Shown here piece after piece: positions 45,544 through 54,197 of a stretch of 64,000 bases of DNA. The notes below the pieces were generated by a model, which was not told the DNA's origin, ran no database searches, and saw nothing but the letters and a program-made list of their open reading frames with translations. The stretch's first letter is position 1. Each line of letters begins with the position of its first letter. A program made the position numbers and the translations under genes. Origin of the DNA: Burkholderia cepacia (GTDB taxonomy: Bacteria; Pseudomonadota; Gammaproteobacteria; Burkholderiales; Burkholderiaceae); contig NZ_LDWR01000011.1 in NCBI RefSeq assembly GCF_001039005.1, positions 186,001 to 250,000 of the forward strand. The letters are read 5' to 3'.

Positions 45544-46965
45544 ATGTCCCAGCAACGTTCCCTCACGACGGCCGCCCTGCGCCAGTGGCGCGTGCCCCTC
45601 ACCGCCTTCGCCGCAGCCTGCCTGCTGGCCGCCTGCGGCGGCGGCGGCGTCAGCTCGCCGCCGACCAGCAGCAACAACGGCCCGAGCAGCGCGAGCGGCA
45701 CGCCCAGCACGAGTGGCACCAGCGGCACGTCGACCGGCACGAAGGGTGTCGTCAGCACGGTCGGCCAGACGGCCACTGATCTCGGCAGCACGGTTGGCAA
45801 CATCAGCCTGCCGGGCCTCGGCGACGGCGTGACGAAGGGCGTCGGCAGCACGCTCTCCAGCACCGGCACGATCGTCGGCGCAGCTGCCGATGCCGTGAGC
45901 AACGGGCTGGGACAGATCGGCTCGACGAAGGATCCGGTCGGCACCACGGTTGCCGGTCTCGGCAATGTCGTCGGTGCCACGAGCAACACGGTGTCCGGCC
46001 TGAGCTCGACGGTCAAGGCGCTCGGCACGGGCCCGCTCGCGCCGCTCGCGCCGGTCACGACCCCGGTCGGCACCGTGCTCGACACGGTCGCCAACGGCCT
46101 GACGGCCGCCGGCACGACGATCGGTTCGACGCTGTCGTCGGGTGCCGTGCAGCAGGTTACGCAGCCGCTCAGCTCGGCGATCACGCCACTCGTGATCACG
46201 GCCGGCCAGGTCACGCAACAGGTCGGCACGACGACCGGCCTCGGTCAACCCGTCTCGGGCCTGCTCGGCCAGGTCGGCGGTGCGATCAGTTCGGCCGGCA
46301 AGCAAGTCGGCGGCACGTCGAGCCAGCTGCTCGTCGGCGACGTCGGTCAGCTCGTGACCGCGGTCGGCAACACCGTGACCAACGCGGGCGGCCTCGTCAA
46401 CCCGAACGGTCCGAACGGCGCGGCACCGATCCCCGGCCTGATCACGAGCCTCGTCGGCGGCTCGACGGCTAACGTCCAGAACGGCACGTCGTCGGGTTCC
46501 GGCTCGACGAACCCGCTCGGTGGCCTGCTGTCGGGTCTCGGCTCGACGCCGCTCGGCTCGCTCACGGGCGCACTTGGCGGTGCAGCGGGCGGCTCGGGCA
46601 GCGGCCCGCTCGCACCGGTCACCGGCCTCGTCTCCACGGTTACCGGCGCACTCAGTGGCGCAGCCGGCGGCAGCGGCGGCCCGCTTGCCCCCGTCACGAA
46701 TCTCGTGTCGACGGTCACCGGTACGCTCGGCGGCGCAACGGGCGGCGCAGGCAGTGCAAACCCTCTCGCGCCGGTCACCGGTTTGCTGAATACTGTCACG
46801 GGGGCAGTCGGCGGTGCAGCGGGATCCGGGGGCTCGAGCCCGCTCGCGCCGGTCACGTCGCTGATCGGCAGCGTCTCGGGTACGGCATCGTCGGGCGGCG
46901 GCTCGACAGGTCTACTGGCGCCGGTAACGGGGTTGCTGGGCACGCTGGGTAGCGTTGGCAAGTAA
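45544..46965 (+). CDS. Second repeat-rich lipoprotein, paralogue of the first
   Basis: 473 residues. Lipobox LLAAC with Cys31 followed by Gly. It shares the layout and many motifs of the preceding protein: GTSGTSTGTKG near the N-terminus, GLGQIGSTKDPVGTTVAGLG, LAPLAPVTTPVG, QQVTQPLSSAITPLV, and C-terminal GPLAPVTGLVSTVTGALSGAAGG-type units, here only about four and less regular. Clearly a duplication, without the long triplet stretch. GAGGAG is six bases before the ATG, 40 bases after the first lipoprotein gene, so they form an operon. Confidence 0.8.
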   Translation: MSQQRSLTTAALRQWRVPLTAFAAACLLAACGGGGVSSPPTSSNNGPSSASGTPSTSGTSGTSTGTKGVVSTVGQTATDLGSTVGNISLPGLGDGVTKGVGSTLSSTGTIVGAAADAVSNGLGQIGSTKDPVGTTVAGLGNVVGATSNTVSGLSSTVKALGTGPLAPLAPVTTPVGTVLDTVANGLTAAGTTIGSTLSSGAVQQVTQPLSSAITPLVITAGQVTQQVGTTTGLGQPVSGLLGQVGGAISSAGKQVGGTSSQLLVGDVGQLVTAVGNTVTNAGGLVNPNGPNGAAPIPGLITSLVGGSTANVQNGTSSGSGSTNPLGGLLSGLGSTPLGSLTGALGGAAGGSGSGPLAPVTGLVSTVTGALSGAAGGSGGPLAPVTNLVSTVTGTLGGATGGAGSANPLAPVTGLLNTVTGAVGGAAGSGGSSPLAPVTSLIGSVSGTASSGGGSTGLLAPVTGLLGTLGSVGK

Positions 46966-47038
46966 AGGAGGACGGTCGCACCTCCGCAGCCGGAGCGGAT
47001 GGCGCGGCCGTACCAATACATCCGGCATGGCGGCACGC

Positions 47039-47066
47039 GGCGCGCGACACCCTGGTGTCGCGCGCC
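47039..47066 (+). other. Strong hairpin between lipoprotein 2 and TpsB
   Basis: Perfect 13-base arms GGCGCGCGACACC and GGTGTCGCGCGCC separated by only CT. No T-run follows. Placed in a 145-base gap, it could lower read-through or mark an RNA cut site, so that the lipoproteins are made in larger amounts than the transporter. Confidence 0.6.
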
Positions 47067-47110
47067 CGCATTAGAAAGAAGACGAAAAGCAAGGCCTACG
47101 AGGAAGAACA

Positions 47111-48796
47111 ATGAAATCCAGACTCGACAGATGGATGATGCTGCTCGCCATCGCGGCAGCAAGCACGGCACAAGCACAAACGCGCGTCGGAGGTAACCCG
47201 CTCGACTCCCTGCCCCAGATCAACGCGCCGAAAACCGGCCCGAACGTCACCGTGCAGGTCGCGCCCCAGGCACCGCAACTGCAGGAGCTGCTGTCGCGGC
47301 GCCTGACGCCGAAGACGTTCCAGGTCGAAGGCGTGAAGTCGGTGCCGTTCGACGAAATCTCGCGTCGCTTCACGCCCCTCGTCGGCAAGGACATCACGAT
47401 CGGCGAGCTGATCGAAACCGCCAACGGCGTGACAAAGCTCTACCAGGATCGCGGCTACGCGCTGTCGTTCGCGTTCGTTCCCGCGCAGACGTTCGAGAAC
47501 GGCGTCGTGCGCATCACGGTTGTCGAAGGCTACGTGTCGGACGTCAAGGTCACCGGCAAGCCCGGTGCGATGGAATCGAAAATTCGCGCGATCGCCGCGC
47601 ATATCACGGCCGATCGCCCGCTGCGCCGCGCGACGTTCGAGCGCTATGTGAATACGTTCGGCCTGCTGCCCGGCCTTACGGTGAAGGCGAACGTGCCGCC
47701 GCCGCAAACCACCGACGGCGCCACGACACTCGAGCTCGCGGTCGACCGCAAGCCGTTCAATGTCAGCACCGGTATCGACTTCAATCACCCGGGTGTCCAG
47801 GGCCTCATCACCGCGACCGAAAACGGCCTCACGTCGTTCGGCGAGCAACTGAGCATCTCCGCGCTGGCGCCGCCGGGGCGGGACAAGCAAACCTATTTCG
47901 CGTTCAGCGGTGCGGTGCCCGTCGGCAGCAGCGGCCTGATCACGCGCCTCGACGCGAGCACCTATCGCGGCAAGCCGACCGACAACCCGGGGCTGCCGTC
48001 GTACGTCCAGCGTACGGTCAAGAACGAAAAGCTCGGTCTTTCGGCATCCTATCCGATACTGCTGAACAACCAGCGCAGCCTGCTCGGCACGGTATCGGGC
48101 TACGCGGCGCACAACGAAGACAATTACCAGAACCAGATCAACGGCGCGACGCTCGACAACCGGTCGCAGGTTCGCGTGCTGCAACTGCAACTCGACTACA
48201 CGAACGTCCAGCCGAAACAGGTGCGAAAGCTGAGCGTCAACGTCGCCAAGGCGTTCGACATCCTCGGCGCATCGAAATCGCAAATCGGCACGAACGGCGG
48301 CACCACGACGACCTATGCCGACCCGACATCTCTGACCTTCGTGCGCACCGGCGCGACCTTCACGCAAACCAACGAATGGCCGTTCCGGATCGGCACGTCG
48401 GTTTCGCTGACCGGGCAATACAGCCCCGACTCGCTGCCGACGTCCGAGCAGATCTCGTTCGGCTCGACGCGCTACGCGCTCGGCTATCAGCCCGGCGAAG
48501 CATCGGGCGACTCGGGATGGGGGATGTCGCTGGAGGTCAACCGCGGCTTCACGCCGGGCTGGACATACATGAAATCCGTCACGCCGTACATCGCGTATGA
48601 CATGGCGCGCGTGTATCTGCACGCGGGCACGCCATCACCGAGCCGCATGTCGTCGGTCGGCATCGGCGTGCGGTTCACCGACAGCCGTTTCTACAGTCTC
48701 GACCTGAACGTCGCGAAACCCGTCGGCGATGCGCCCGTGGAAAGCGCATCGCGCAGCCCGCGCATCAACGCAGCATTCTCGTATCAGCTCAACTGA
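47111..48796 (+). CDS. TpsB-family outer-membrane transporter (FhaC/ShlB-like)
   Basis: 561-residue two-partner-secretion pore. Signal peptide (MLLAIAAASTAQA), a short linker, then POTRA-type domains: LTPKTFQVEGVKSVPFDEISRRFTPLVGKDITIGELIETANGVTKLYQDRGYALSFAFVPAQTFENGVVRITVVEGYV. A 16-strand barrel region with alternating aromatic residues runs to a final ...RINAAFSYQLN. The barrel contains an FNHPGVQG start and VRFTDSRFYSLDLNVAKPV near the end. No large filamentous TpsA gene is adjacent; the upstream neighbours are two repeat lipoproteins. Terminator follows at 48806. Confidence 0.88.
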   Translation: MKSRLDRWMMLLAIAAASTAQAQTRVGGNPLDSLPQINAPKTGPNVTVQVAPQAPQLQELLSRRLTPKTFQVEGVKSVPFDEISRRFTPLVGKDITIGELIETANGVTKLYQDRGYALSFAFVPAQTFENGVVRITVVEGYVSDVKVTGKPGAMESKIRAIAAHITADRPLRRATFERYVNTFGLLPGLTVKANVPPPQTTDGATTLELAVDRKPFNVSTGIDFNHPGVQGLITATENGLTSFGEQLSISALAPPGRDKQTYFAFSGAVPVGSSGLITRLDASTYRGKPTDNPGLPSYVQRTVKNEKLGLSASYPILLNNQRSLLGTVSGYAAHNEDNYQNQINGATLDNRSQVRVLQLQLDYTNVQPKQVRKLSVNVAKAFDILGASKSQIGTNGGTTTTYADPTSLTFVRTGATFTQTNEWPFRIGTSVSLTGQYSPDSLPTSEQISFGSTRYALGYQPGEASGDSGWGMSLEVNRGFTPGWTYMKSVTPYIAYDMARVYLHAGTPSPSRMSSVGIGVRFTDSRFYSLDLNVAKPVGDAPVESASRSPRINAAFSYQLN

Positions 48797-48805
48797 TCGT
48801 TCACC

Positions 48806-48832
48806 AAACAGCCCGCGTCACGCGGGCTGTTT
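48806..48832 (+). terminator. Terminator after tpsB
   Basis: AAACAGCCCGCG pairs with CGCGGGCTGTTT around TCA, ten bases after the stop. The T-run is short (TTTCG). Confidence 0.75.
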
Positions 48833-48963
48833 CGATTAGAGTCCCCTCTATCAAACGTCGCGCGCGGTTTCACGTATTCTGGCGAAGCTCGCAACATGCC
48901 CGCCCCATGCAGACGGTCGTGCGGGCGCATCGAACACGACATGCAAAAACAAGGAGGATGACA

Positions 48964-49425
48964 ATGATTCAACTGACCCGCCCGTTGCGCGCGATGGCTG
49001 TCGCCGGCGCATTGCTCGCCTGTGCTGCCCACGCATTCGCACAAGCCGACAACCCAATCGGCATGTGGCAGACAATCGACGACAATACGGGCAAGCCGAA
49101 GGCACTCGTGCAGATCGCCGACGACGGAGAAGGTGCGTTGTCGGGCAAGGTCGTCAAGGGCCTCGGCGCGAACGATACGCCCGATCGCCGCTGCACCGCC
49201 TGCTCGGACGAGCGCAAGGATCAGCTCATCAAGGGCATGACGATCATCAAGGCGATGAAGAAGGACGGCGATCACTGGGACGGCGGCAACATTCTCGACC
49301 CGGAAAACGGCAAGGTCTACAAGTGCAAGATGACGCTGGAAGACGGCGGCCAGAAACTTGTCGTGCGCGGTTACATCGGCGTGTCGCTGCTCGGCCGGTC
49401 GCAGACCTGGGTTCGCCAGCAATAA
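48964..49425 (+). CDS. Secreted DUF2147-family protein
   Basis: 153 residues, signal peptide (AMAVAGALLACAAHAFA) and the DUF2147 core: PIGMWQTIDDNTGKPKALVQI, a CxxC pair (RRCTACSDERKDQLIKGMTI), GGNILDPENGKVYKCKMTLEDGG and VRGYIGVSLLGRSQTWVR. The ATG at 48964 is chosen since AGGAGG ends just before a nearer ATG at 48958 and has proper spacing to this one. Function unknown; family proteins are periplasmic. Followed by a terminator. Confidence 0.85.
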   Translation: MIQLTRPLRAMAVAGALLACAAHAFAQADNPIGMWQTIDDNTGKPKALVQIADDGEGALSGKVVKGLGANDTPDRRCTACSDERKDQLIKGMTIIKAMKKDGDHWDGGNILDPENGKVYKCKMTLEDGGQKLVVRGYIGVSLLGRSQTWVRQQ

Positions 49426-49456
49426 TGCGGTATGCGCTGAAACGCGCGGCTCAATG

Positions 49457-49497
49457 AAAAATCGGCCTGCGACGAAGTCGTCAGGCCGATTTTCTTT
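49457..49497 (+). terminator. Terminator after the DUF2147 gene
   Basis: AAAATCGGCCTG pairs with CAGGCCGATTTT around a 12-base loop, followed by CTTT. It may also serve the convergent transposase-like gene. Confidence 0.8.
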
Positions 49498-49527
49498 GGA
49501 TGCATGCGCAGCAGAAACCGACAGGCG

Positions 49528-49938
49528 TCACGCCGCGTGCTTCATCGTGTCCGACGCATAACCACCCGGTGTGCGATATGCGGGTGCCGCGTTGCTACGC
49601 GCCTCCGCCGCCTTCGATTGCGTGTGCTTGCGCATCCGTGCGGACAATTCGTTGCACAGATTCATGCCTGCGTCGCCATAGAGTTCACGCATGATATTCA
49701 TCAACGTGCCCGTCTCGTGCCAGGCCTTGAAGCGGCGATGGCACGTCTGATACGAAGGGTAACGGCGCGGCATGGCCGACCACGTTGCGCCGCTGTAGAT
49801 CACCCATAGCACGCCGTTCAGAACGGCACGCGTATTGGCTAACGGCCGGCCGCGCAACTCGGTGCGCGGCTGCATTTCGGGCAGAAGCGGCACGACGCAG
49901 CGCCACTCGTGGTCGGTCAAATCGCGATACGGTGTCAT
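49528..49938 (-). CDS. IS5-family transposase N-terminal remnant (DUF4096 type)
   Basis: 136 residues matching only the N-terminal part of IS5-type transposases: YRDLTDHEWRCVVPLLPE, GRPLANTRAVLNGVLWVIYSGATWSAMPRRYPSYQTCHRRFKAW. The catalytic DDE half is missing, and no inverted repeats are visible at its ends. The last 30 residues (TQSKAAEARSNAAPAYRTPGGYASD) do not look transposase-like. Start taken at MTPYRD with GGAG six bases upstream. It is either a decayed IS or a domesticated DNA-binding protein. Confidence 0.75.
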   Translation of the reverse strand: MTPYRDLTDHEWRCVVPLLPEMQPRTELRGRPLANTRAVLNGVLWVIYSGATWSAMPRRYPSYQTCHRRFKAWHETGTLMNIMRELYGDAGMNLCNELSARMRKHTQSKAAEARSNAAPAYRTPGGYASDTMKHAA

Positions 49939-50082
49939 GGACATCTCCAGCCTTGGTAACCATGACACAACGATATCGGCTCACCTCAACGATGAATATA
50001 AGACAAATCCGAAAATACCCCGAGATTCCGAGTATTTGACCGGAATTGACGTTTGAATCCCGTCAATTGTCGGAAATCGCAA

Positions 50083-51180
50083 TCAAGTCAGCGAAGTATC
50101 GACGATGCGGCGCGGCGTTTCGAGATACTCCTTCGATTGCATCTCGGTGATTCGCGAGACCGTGCGCGTAAATTCATTGGCCATCGGGCCTTCGACGTAC
50201 AACTGCTCCGCCGGCACCGCCGCGGACATCAGCAGCTTGACCTTGTGGTCGTACAGTACATCGATGAGCCAGGTGAAGCGGCGTGCCTCGGACGCCATCC
50301 GCGGCGACATCTGCGGCACCTCGGACAGCACGATCGCGTGGAAGCGGCTCGCGAGTTCGAGATAGTCGTTCTGCGATCGCGGGCCGCCGCACAGCGTCGC
50401 GAAGTCGAACCATACGACGCCGTCCGCCTTGCGCAGCGCCTTCAGCTCGCGCTTCTCGATATGCAGGATCGGGCTCTCGTCGGGTACCGCGGCGAGCTGC
50501 GCAAATGCGTGGCGCAGTTCGCGATCGGCGTCCGCGCCGAGCGGCGTGTGATACATCTTCACCTGCGCGAGCGTGCGCTGGCGATAGTCGACGCCCGCGT
50601 CGACGTTGAGCACGTCGAGCTTGTCCTTGATCAGCGCGATCGCCGGCAGCATGCGGTCGCGATGCAACCCGTCCGGATACAGGTCGTCGGGATCGTAGTT
50701 GGACGTCATCACGAACTGCACGCCGTTGTTGAACAGGCGGTCGAGCAGACGGTACAGGATCATCGCGTCGGCAATGTCCGACACATGGAATTCGTCGAAG
50801 CAGATCAGCCGGTAGCGCTTCGCGATGCGCCGAGCAAGTTCGTCGAGCGGATCGGCCTGCCCTTTCAGCTCCTCGAGCTCGCGGTGCACTTCGCGCATGA
50901 ATTCGTGGAAATGCAGACGCGTCTTGCGCTGCACGGGTGCGACCGCGTAGAAGCTATCCATCAGGAAGCTCTTGCCGCGCCCGACGCCGCCCCACATGTA
51001 GACGCCGCGCGGGAGGTCCGGATGATTGATGAGCTTCTTGAACGCGTTCGAGCGGCGCGCCTTGTACTCGACCCACTCGTCGAAACAGCGCTGCAGGCGA
51101 TCGACGGCCGCGCGCTGTGCGGGATCGGACTGATAGCCGCGCGTGGTCAGTTCGCGCGTGTAGTATTCGGTGACGTTCAT
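50083..51180 (-). CDS. zapE: ZapE/AFG1-type cell-division ATPase
   Basis: 365-residue P-loop ATPase associated with the Z-ring. Walker A GGVGRGKSFLMD at about 62-72, then FHEFMREVHREL, Walker B LICFDEFHVSDIADAM, FVMTSNYDPDDLYPDGL and FDFATLCGGPRSQNDYLEL, all of the AFG1/ZapE family. Start chosen at MNVTEYY, the usual N-terminus; an open frame upstream is a shadow. Lies downstream of lpd, but a terminator separates them. Confidence 0.92.
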   Translation of the reverse strand: MNVTEYYTRELTTRGYQSDPAQRAAVDRLQRCFDEWVEYKARRSNAFKKLINHPDLPRGVYMWGGVGRGKSFLMDSFYAVAPVQRKTRLHFHEFMREVHRELEELKGQADPLDELARRIAKRYRLICFDEFHVSDIADAMILYRLLDRLFNNGVQFVMTSNYDPDDLYPDGLHRDRMLPAIALIKDKLDVLNVDAGVDYRQRTLAQVKMYHTPLGADADRELRHAFAQLAAVPDESPILHIEKRELKALRKADGVVWFDFATLCGGPRSQNDYLELASRFHAIVLSEVPQMSPRMASEARRFTWLIDVLYDHKVKLLMSAAVPAEQLYVEGPMANEFTRTVSRITEMQSKEYLETPRRIVDTSLT

Positions 51181-51199
51181 CGGGCAAACCGGAAAGAAC

Positions 51200-51231
51200 G
51201 AAGGCGAGCGGGAAACCCCGCCCGCCTTCGT
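51200..51231 (-). terminator. Terminator between lpd and zapE
   Basis: On the minus strand a 13-14-base stem (CGAAGGCG-GCGGG with one mismatch) and GTTT loop is followed by TTCTTT. It follows lpd and lies just before the zapE start. Confidence 0.75.
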
Positions 51232-51278
51232 CATGAAACGGCTGCGCCGGCCGATGGCCGGCAGGCGCTACACCGTAC

Positions 51279-52709
51279 TCAGCTGTTCAGCGAGCGCTTG
51301 TCGACGGCGAGCGCCGCTTCGCGCATCACTTCCGACATCGACGGGTGCGGATGGCAGATGCGGGCGATGTCTTCCGACGCCGCCTTGAATTCCATCGCCA
51401 CGACGGCTTCCGCGATCAGGTCCGACGCGTTCGCGCCGATCACGTGCACGCCGAGCAGCTCGTCGGTCTTTGCGTCCGCGATCATCTTCACGAAGCCGTC
51501 CGGTGCATTCATGCCGAGCGCGCGACCGTTGATCGAGAACGGGAACTTGCCCGACTTGATCTCGCGGCCTTCCGCCTTCAGCTGCTGCTCCGTCTTGCCG
51601 ACCCATGCGATTTCCGGGTACGTGTAGATCACCCACGGAATGCAGTTGTAGTCGATGTGCGGCTTCTGGCCGTCGATCACTTCCGCGACCAGCACGCCTT
51701 CGTCTTCCGCCTTGTGCGCCAGCATCGGGCCGCGCACCACGTCGCCGATCGCGTAGACGTTCGGCACCGCCGTGCGGCAGTGGTCGTCGACGTCGATGAA
51801 GCCGCGCTCGTTCGCCTTCAGGCCGATCGCCTCGAGGCCGAGGTTGTCGGTGTTCGGCACGCGGCCGACCGACACGATCAGGCGGTCGGCGTCGAGCGTC
51901 TGCGCGTTGCCGTCCTTGTCCGTGTAGGCGATCGACACGCTGTCCGCGGTCGCCTTCACTTCGCCGATCTTCACGCCGAGGTGAATGTCGAGGCCCTGCT
52001 TCTTGAACAGCTTGGCCGCTTCCTTCGCGAGCGCTTCGTCGGCTGCGCCGAGGAATGCCGGCAGCGCTTCGAGCACCGTCACTTCGGCACCCAGGCGGCG
52101 CCACACCGAGCCGAGTTCGAGGCCGATCACGCCTGCGCCGATCACGGCGAGCTTCTTCGGCACCGAGTCGAACGTCAGCGCGCCTTCGTTATCCGACACG
52201 ATCTTGTTGTCGACCGGGACGCCCGGCAGGTGACGCGCCTTCGAGCCCGTCGCGATGATCACGTTCTTCGCGGTGACGACTTCGGTTTCGCCCTCGCCGC
52301 TCACTTCGATCTGCACGCCGGCATCGGTCTTGCCGGCGAACTTGCCATGGCCCTTCAGCCAGGTGATCTTGTTCTTCTTGAACAGGAACTCGATCCCGCT
52401 CGTCATCTTCTCGACGATGCCGTCCTTGCGGCCGAGCATCTTCGCGATGTCGATCTTCACGCCGTCGACCGCGATACCGTGGTCGGCCAGGTGGTGCGAC
52501 GCGTTCTCGAACTCTTCCGACGAGGCGAGCAGCGCCTTCGACGGGATGCAGCCGACGTTCAGGCAGGTGCCGCCGAGCTTCAGCGCGCCGGCCGGGTTCT
52601 TCCACTTTTCGATACAGGCAACGGTCTTGCCCAGCTGCGCGGCACGGATCGCGGCGATGTAGCCGCCGGGGCCGGCGCCGATCACGACGACGTCAAATTC
52701 CTTGGACAT
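51279..52709 (-). CDS. lpd: Dihydrolipoyl dehydrogenase (E3 of the 2-oxoglutarate dehydrogenase complex)
   Basis: FAD/NAD flavoprotein that reoxidises dihydrolipoamide, 476 residues. N-terminal FAD motif [17 protein letters not shown], redox disulfide [19 protein letters not shown] motif [15 protein letters not shown], second FAD motif [17 protein letters not shown], and C-terminal HPHPSMSE with the catalytic His-Glu pair. Last gene of the sucA-odhB-lpd operon. Confidence 0.96.
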   Translation of the reverse strand: MSKEFDVVVIGAGPGGYIAAIRAAQLGKTVACIEKWKNPAGALKLGGTCLNVGCIPSKALLASSEEFENASHHLADHGIAVDGVKIDIAKMLGRKDGIVEKMTSGIEFLFKKNKITWLKGHGKFAGKTDAGVQIEVSGEGETEVVTAKNVIIATGSKARHLPGVPVDNKIVSDNEGALTFDSVPKKLAVIGAGVIGLELGSVWRRLGAEVTVLEALPAFLGAADEALAKEAAKLFKKQGLDIHLGVKIGEVKATADSVSIAYTDKDGNAQTLDADRLIVSVGRVPNTDNLGLEAIGLKANERGFIDVDDHCRTAVPNVYAIGDVVRGPMLAHKAEDEGVLVAEVIDGQKPHIDYNCIPWVIYTYPEIAWVGKTEQQLKAEGREIKSGKFPFSINGRALGMNAPDGFVKMIADAKTDELLGVHVIGANASDLIAEAVVAMEFKAASEDIARICHPHPSMSEVMREAALAVDKRSLNS

Positions 52710-52790
52710 GACAATCCTTTCTTCTTGTGCATCCGCACGGTCGCGCGTCTGCGCGCCCGTGCGGAGCGGGTCAATGCGGTGAAACTCGGC

Positions 52791-54062
52791 TTACAGGTCG
52801 AGCAGCAGGCGGGCCGGATCCTCGAGCGCATCCTTCATCGCGACGAGCGACAGCACGGCTTCGCGACCGTCGATGATCCGGTGGTCGTACGACAGCGCGA
52901 GGTAGTTGATCGGGCGGATCACGATCTGGCCGTTTTCGACGACCGGACGTTCCTTCGTCGCGTGCACGCCGAGGATTGCCGACTGCGGCGGGTTGATGAT
53001 CGGGGTCGACAGCATCGAGCCGAACACGCCGCCGTTCGAGATCGAGAACGTACCGCCCGTCATTTCCTCGATCGACAGCTTGCCGTCCTTAGCCTTCTGG
53101 CCGAATTCGGCGATCTTCTTCTCGATGTCGGCGAGGCTCAGCTGATCCGCGTTGCGCAGGATCGGCACGACGAGGCCGCGCGGCGAGCCGACGGCGATAC
53201 CGATGTCGAAGTAGCCGTGGTAGACGATGTCGTTACCGTCGATCGACGCGTTCACGAGCGGGAACTTCTTCAGCGCATGCACGGCCGCCTTCACGAAGAA
53301 CGACATGAAGCCGAGCTTCACGCCATGTTCCTTCTCGAACTTGTCCTTGTACTTGTTGCGCAGTTCCATGACCGGAGCCATGTTGACTTCGTTGAACGTC
53401 GTCAGGATCGCGTTGGTCTGCTGCGATTCGAGCAGACGCTCGGCGATACGCGCACGCAGGCGCGACATCGGCACGCGCTGTTCCGGACGGTCGTTCAGCC
53501 AGGTCGTTGCCGACGCCGGCACCTTCACGTCCGGCAGCGACGGCTTCGCAGCGGCCTTGGCCGGTGCGGCAGCCGGAGCGGCCTTCGGTGCGCTGCCCGC
53601 GGCCAGCGCGTCGCCCTTCGTGACGCGGCCGTCGCGGCCCGAACCTGCGACGTCGCCCGCCGACAGGCCCTTCTCGGCCAGCAGTTTCGATGCGGCCGGC
53701 GATGCGGTGGTCGACGATGCCGCTGCGGCGACCGGCTGTGCTGCCGGTGCGGCTGCGGCAGGCGCTGCTGCCGGCTGGACTTCGGCGGCGCCCGCCGCTG
53801 CTTCGGCGGCACCTGCCTTCGCTTCGGTGTCGATCGTCGCGATCAGCTGATCGGCAACGACCGTGTCACCGTCGTTCTGCAGCACTTGCGCGAGCACGCC
53901 CGCGGCCGGTGCCGGCACTTCGAGCACGACCTTGTCGGTCTCGAGTTCGATCAGGATTTCGTCCTGCGCGACTGCTTCGCCCGGCTTCTTCTTCCACTGC
54001 AGCATGGTGGCTTCCGAAACCGACTCCGAAAGCTGGGGGACTTTGACTTCTACGATAGCCAT
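52791..54062 (-). CDS. odhB: Dihydrolipoyllysine succinyltransferase (E2)
   Basis: 423-residue core of the 2-oxoglutarate dehydrogenase complex. One lipoyl domain (1-75, with [14 protein letters not shown] and the lipoyl Lys), an Ala/Pro-rich hinge, a peripheral-subunit-binding domain ([31 protein letters not shown]), then the catalytic domain ending [13 protein letters not shown]. The single lipoyl domain and succinyl-specific sequence favour OdhB over pyruvate E2. Start at [11 protein letters not shown]. Confidence 0.95.
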   Translation of the reverse strand: MAIVEVKVPQLSESVSEATMLQWKKKPGEAVAQDEILIELETDKVVLEVPAPAAGVLAQVLQNDGDTVVADQLIATIDTEAKAGAAEAAAGAAEVQPAAAPAAAAPAAQPVAAAASSTTASPAASKLLAEKGLSAGDVAGSGRDGRVTKGDALAAGSAPKAAPAAAPAKAAAKPSLPDVKVPASATTWLNDRPEQRVPMSRLRARIAERLLESQQTNAILTTFNEVNMAPVMELRNKYKDKFEKEHGVKLGFMSFFVKAAVHALKKFPLVNASIDGNDIVYHGYFDIGIAVGSPRGLVVPILRNADQLSLADIEKKIAEFGQKAKDGKLSIEEMTGGTFSISNGGVFGSMLSTPIINPPQSAILGVHATKERPVVENGQIVIRPINYLALSYDHRIIDGREAVLSLVAMKDALEDPARLLLDL

Positions 54063-54197
54063 GTGATTTTCCTGGATGCTTAATCTGGGGTGTGACGAGG
54101 TTCGTGCGATTCCTTCGGCCGAAGCGGCGCGCAACGCGCCCGGCGGGCCAAAAGAGACGGGAAAGCGCAGCGCGCCTTCCCGTTTCGCTTCCGTCGG

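Noticed and set aside
49528-49984. An active insertion sequence
   Set aside because: The catalytic half is missing and no terminal inverted repeats or target duplication could be found.
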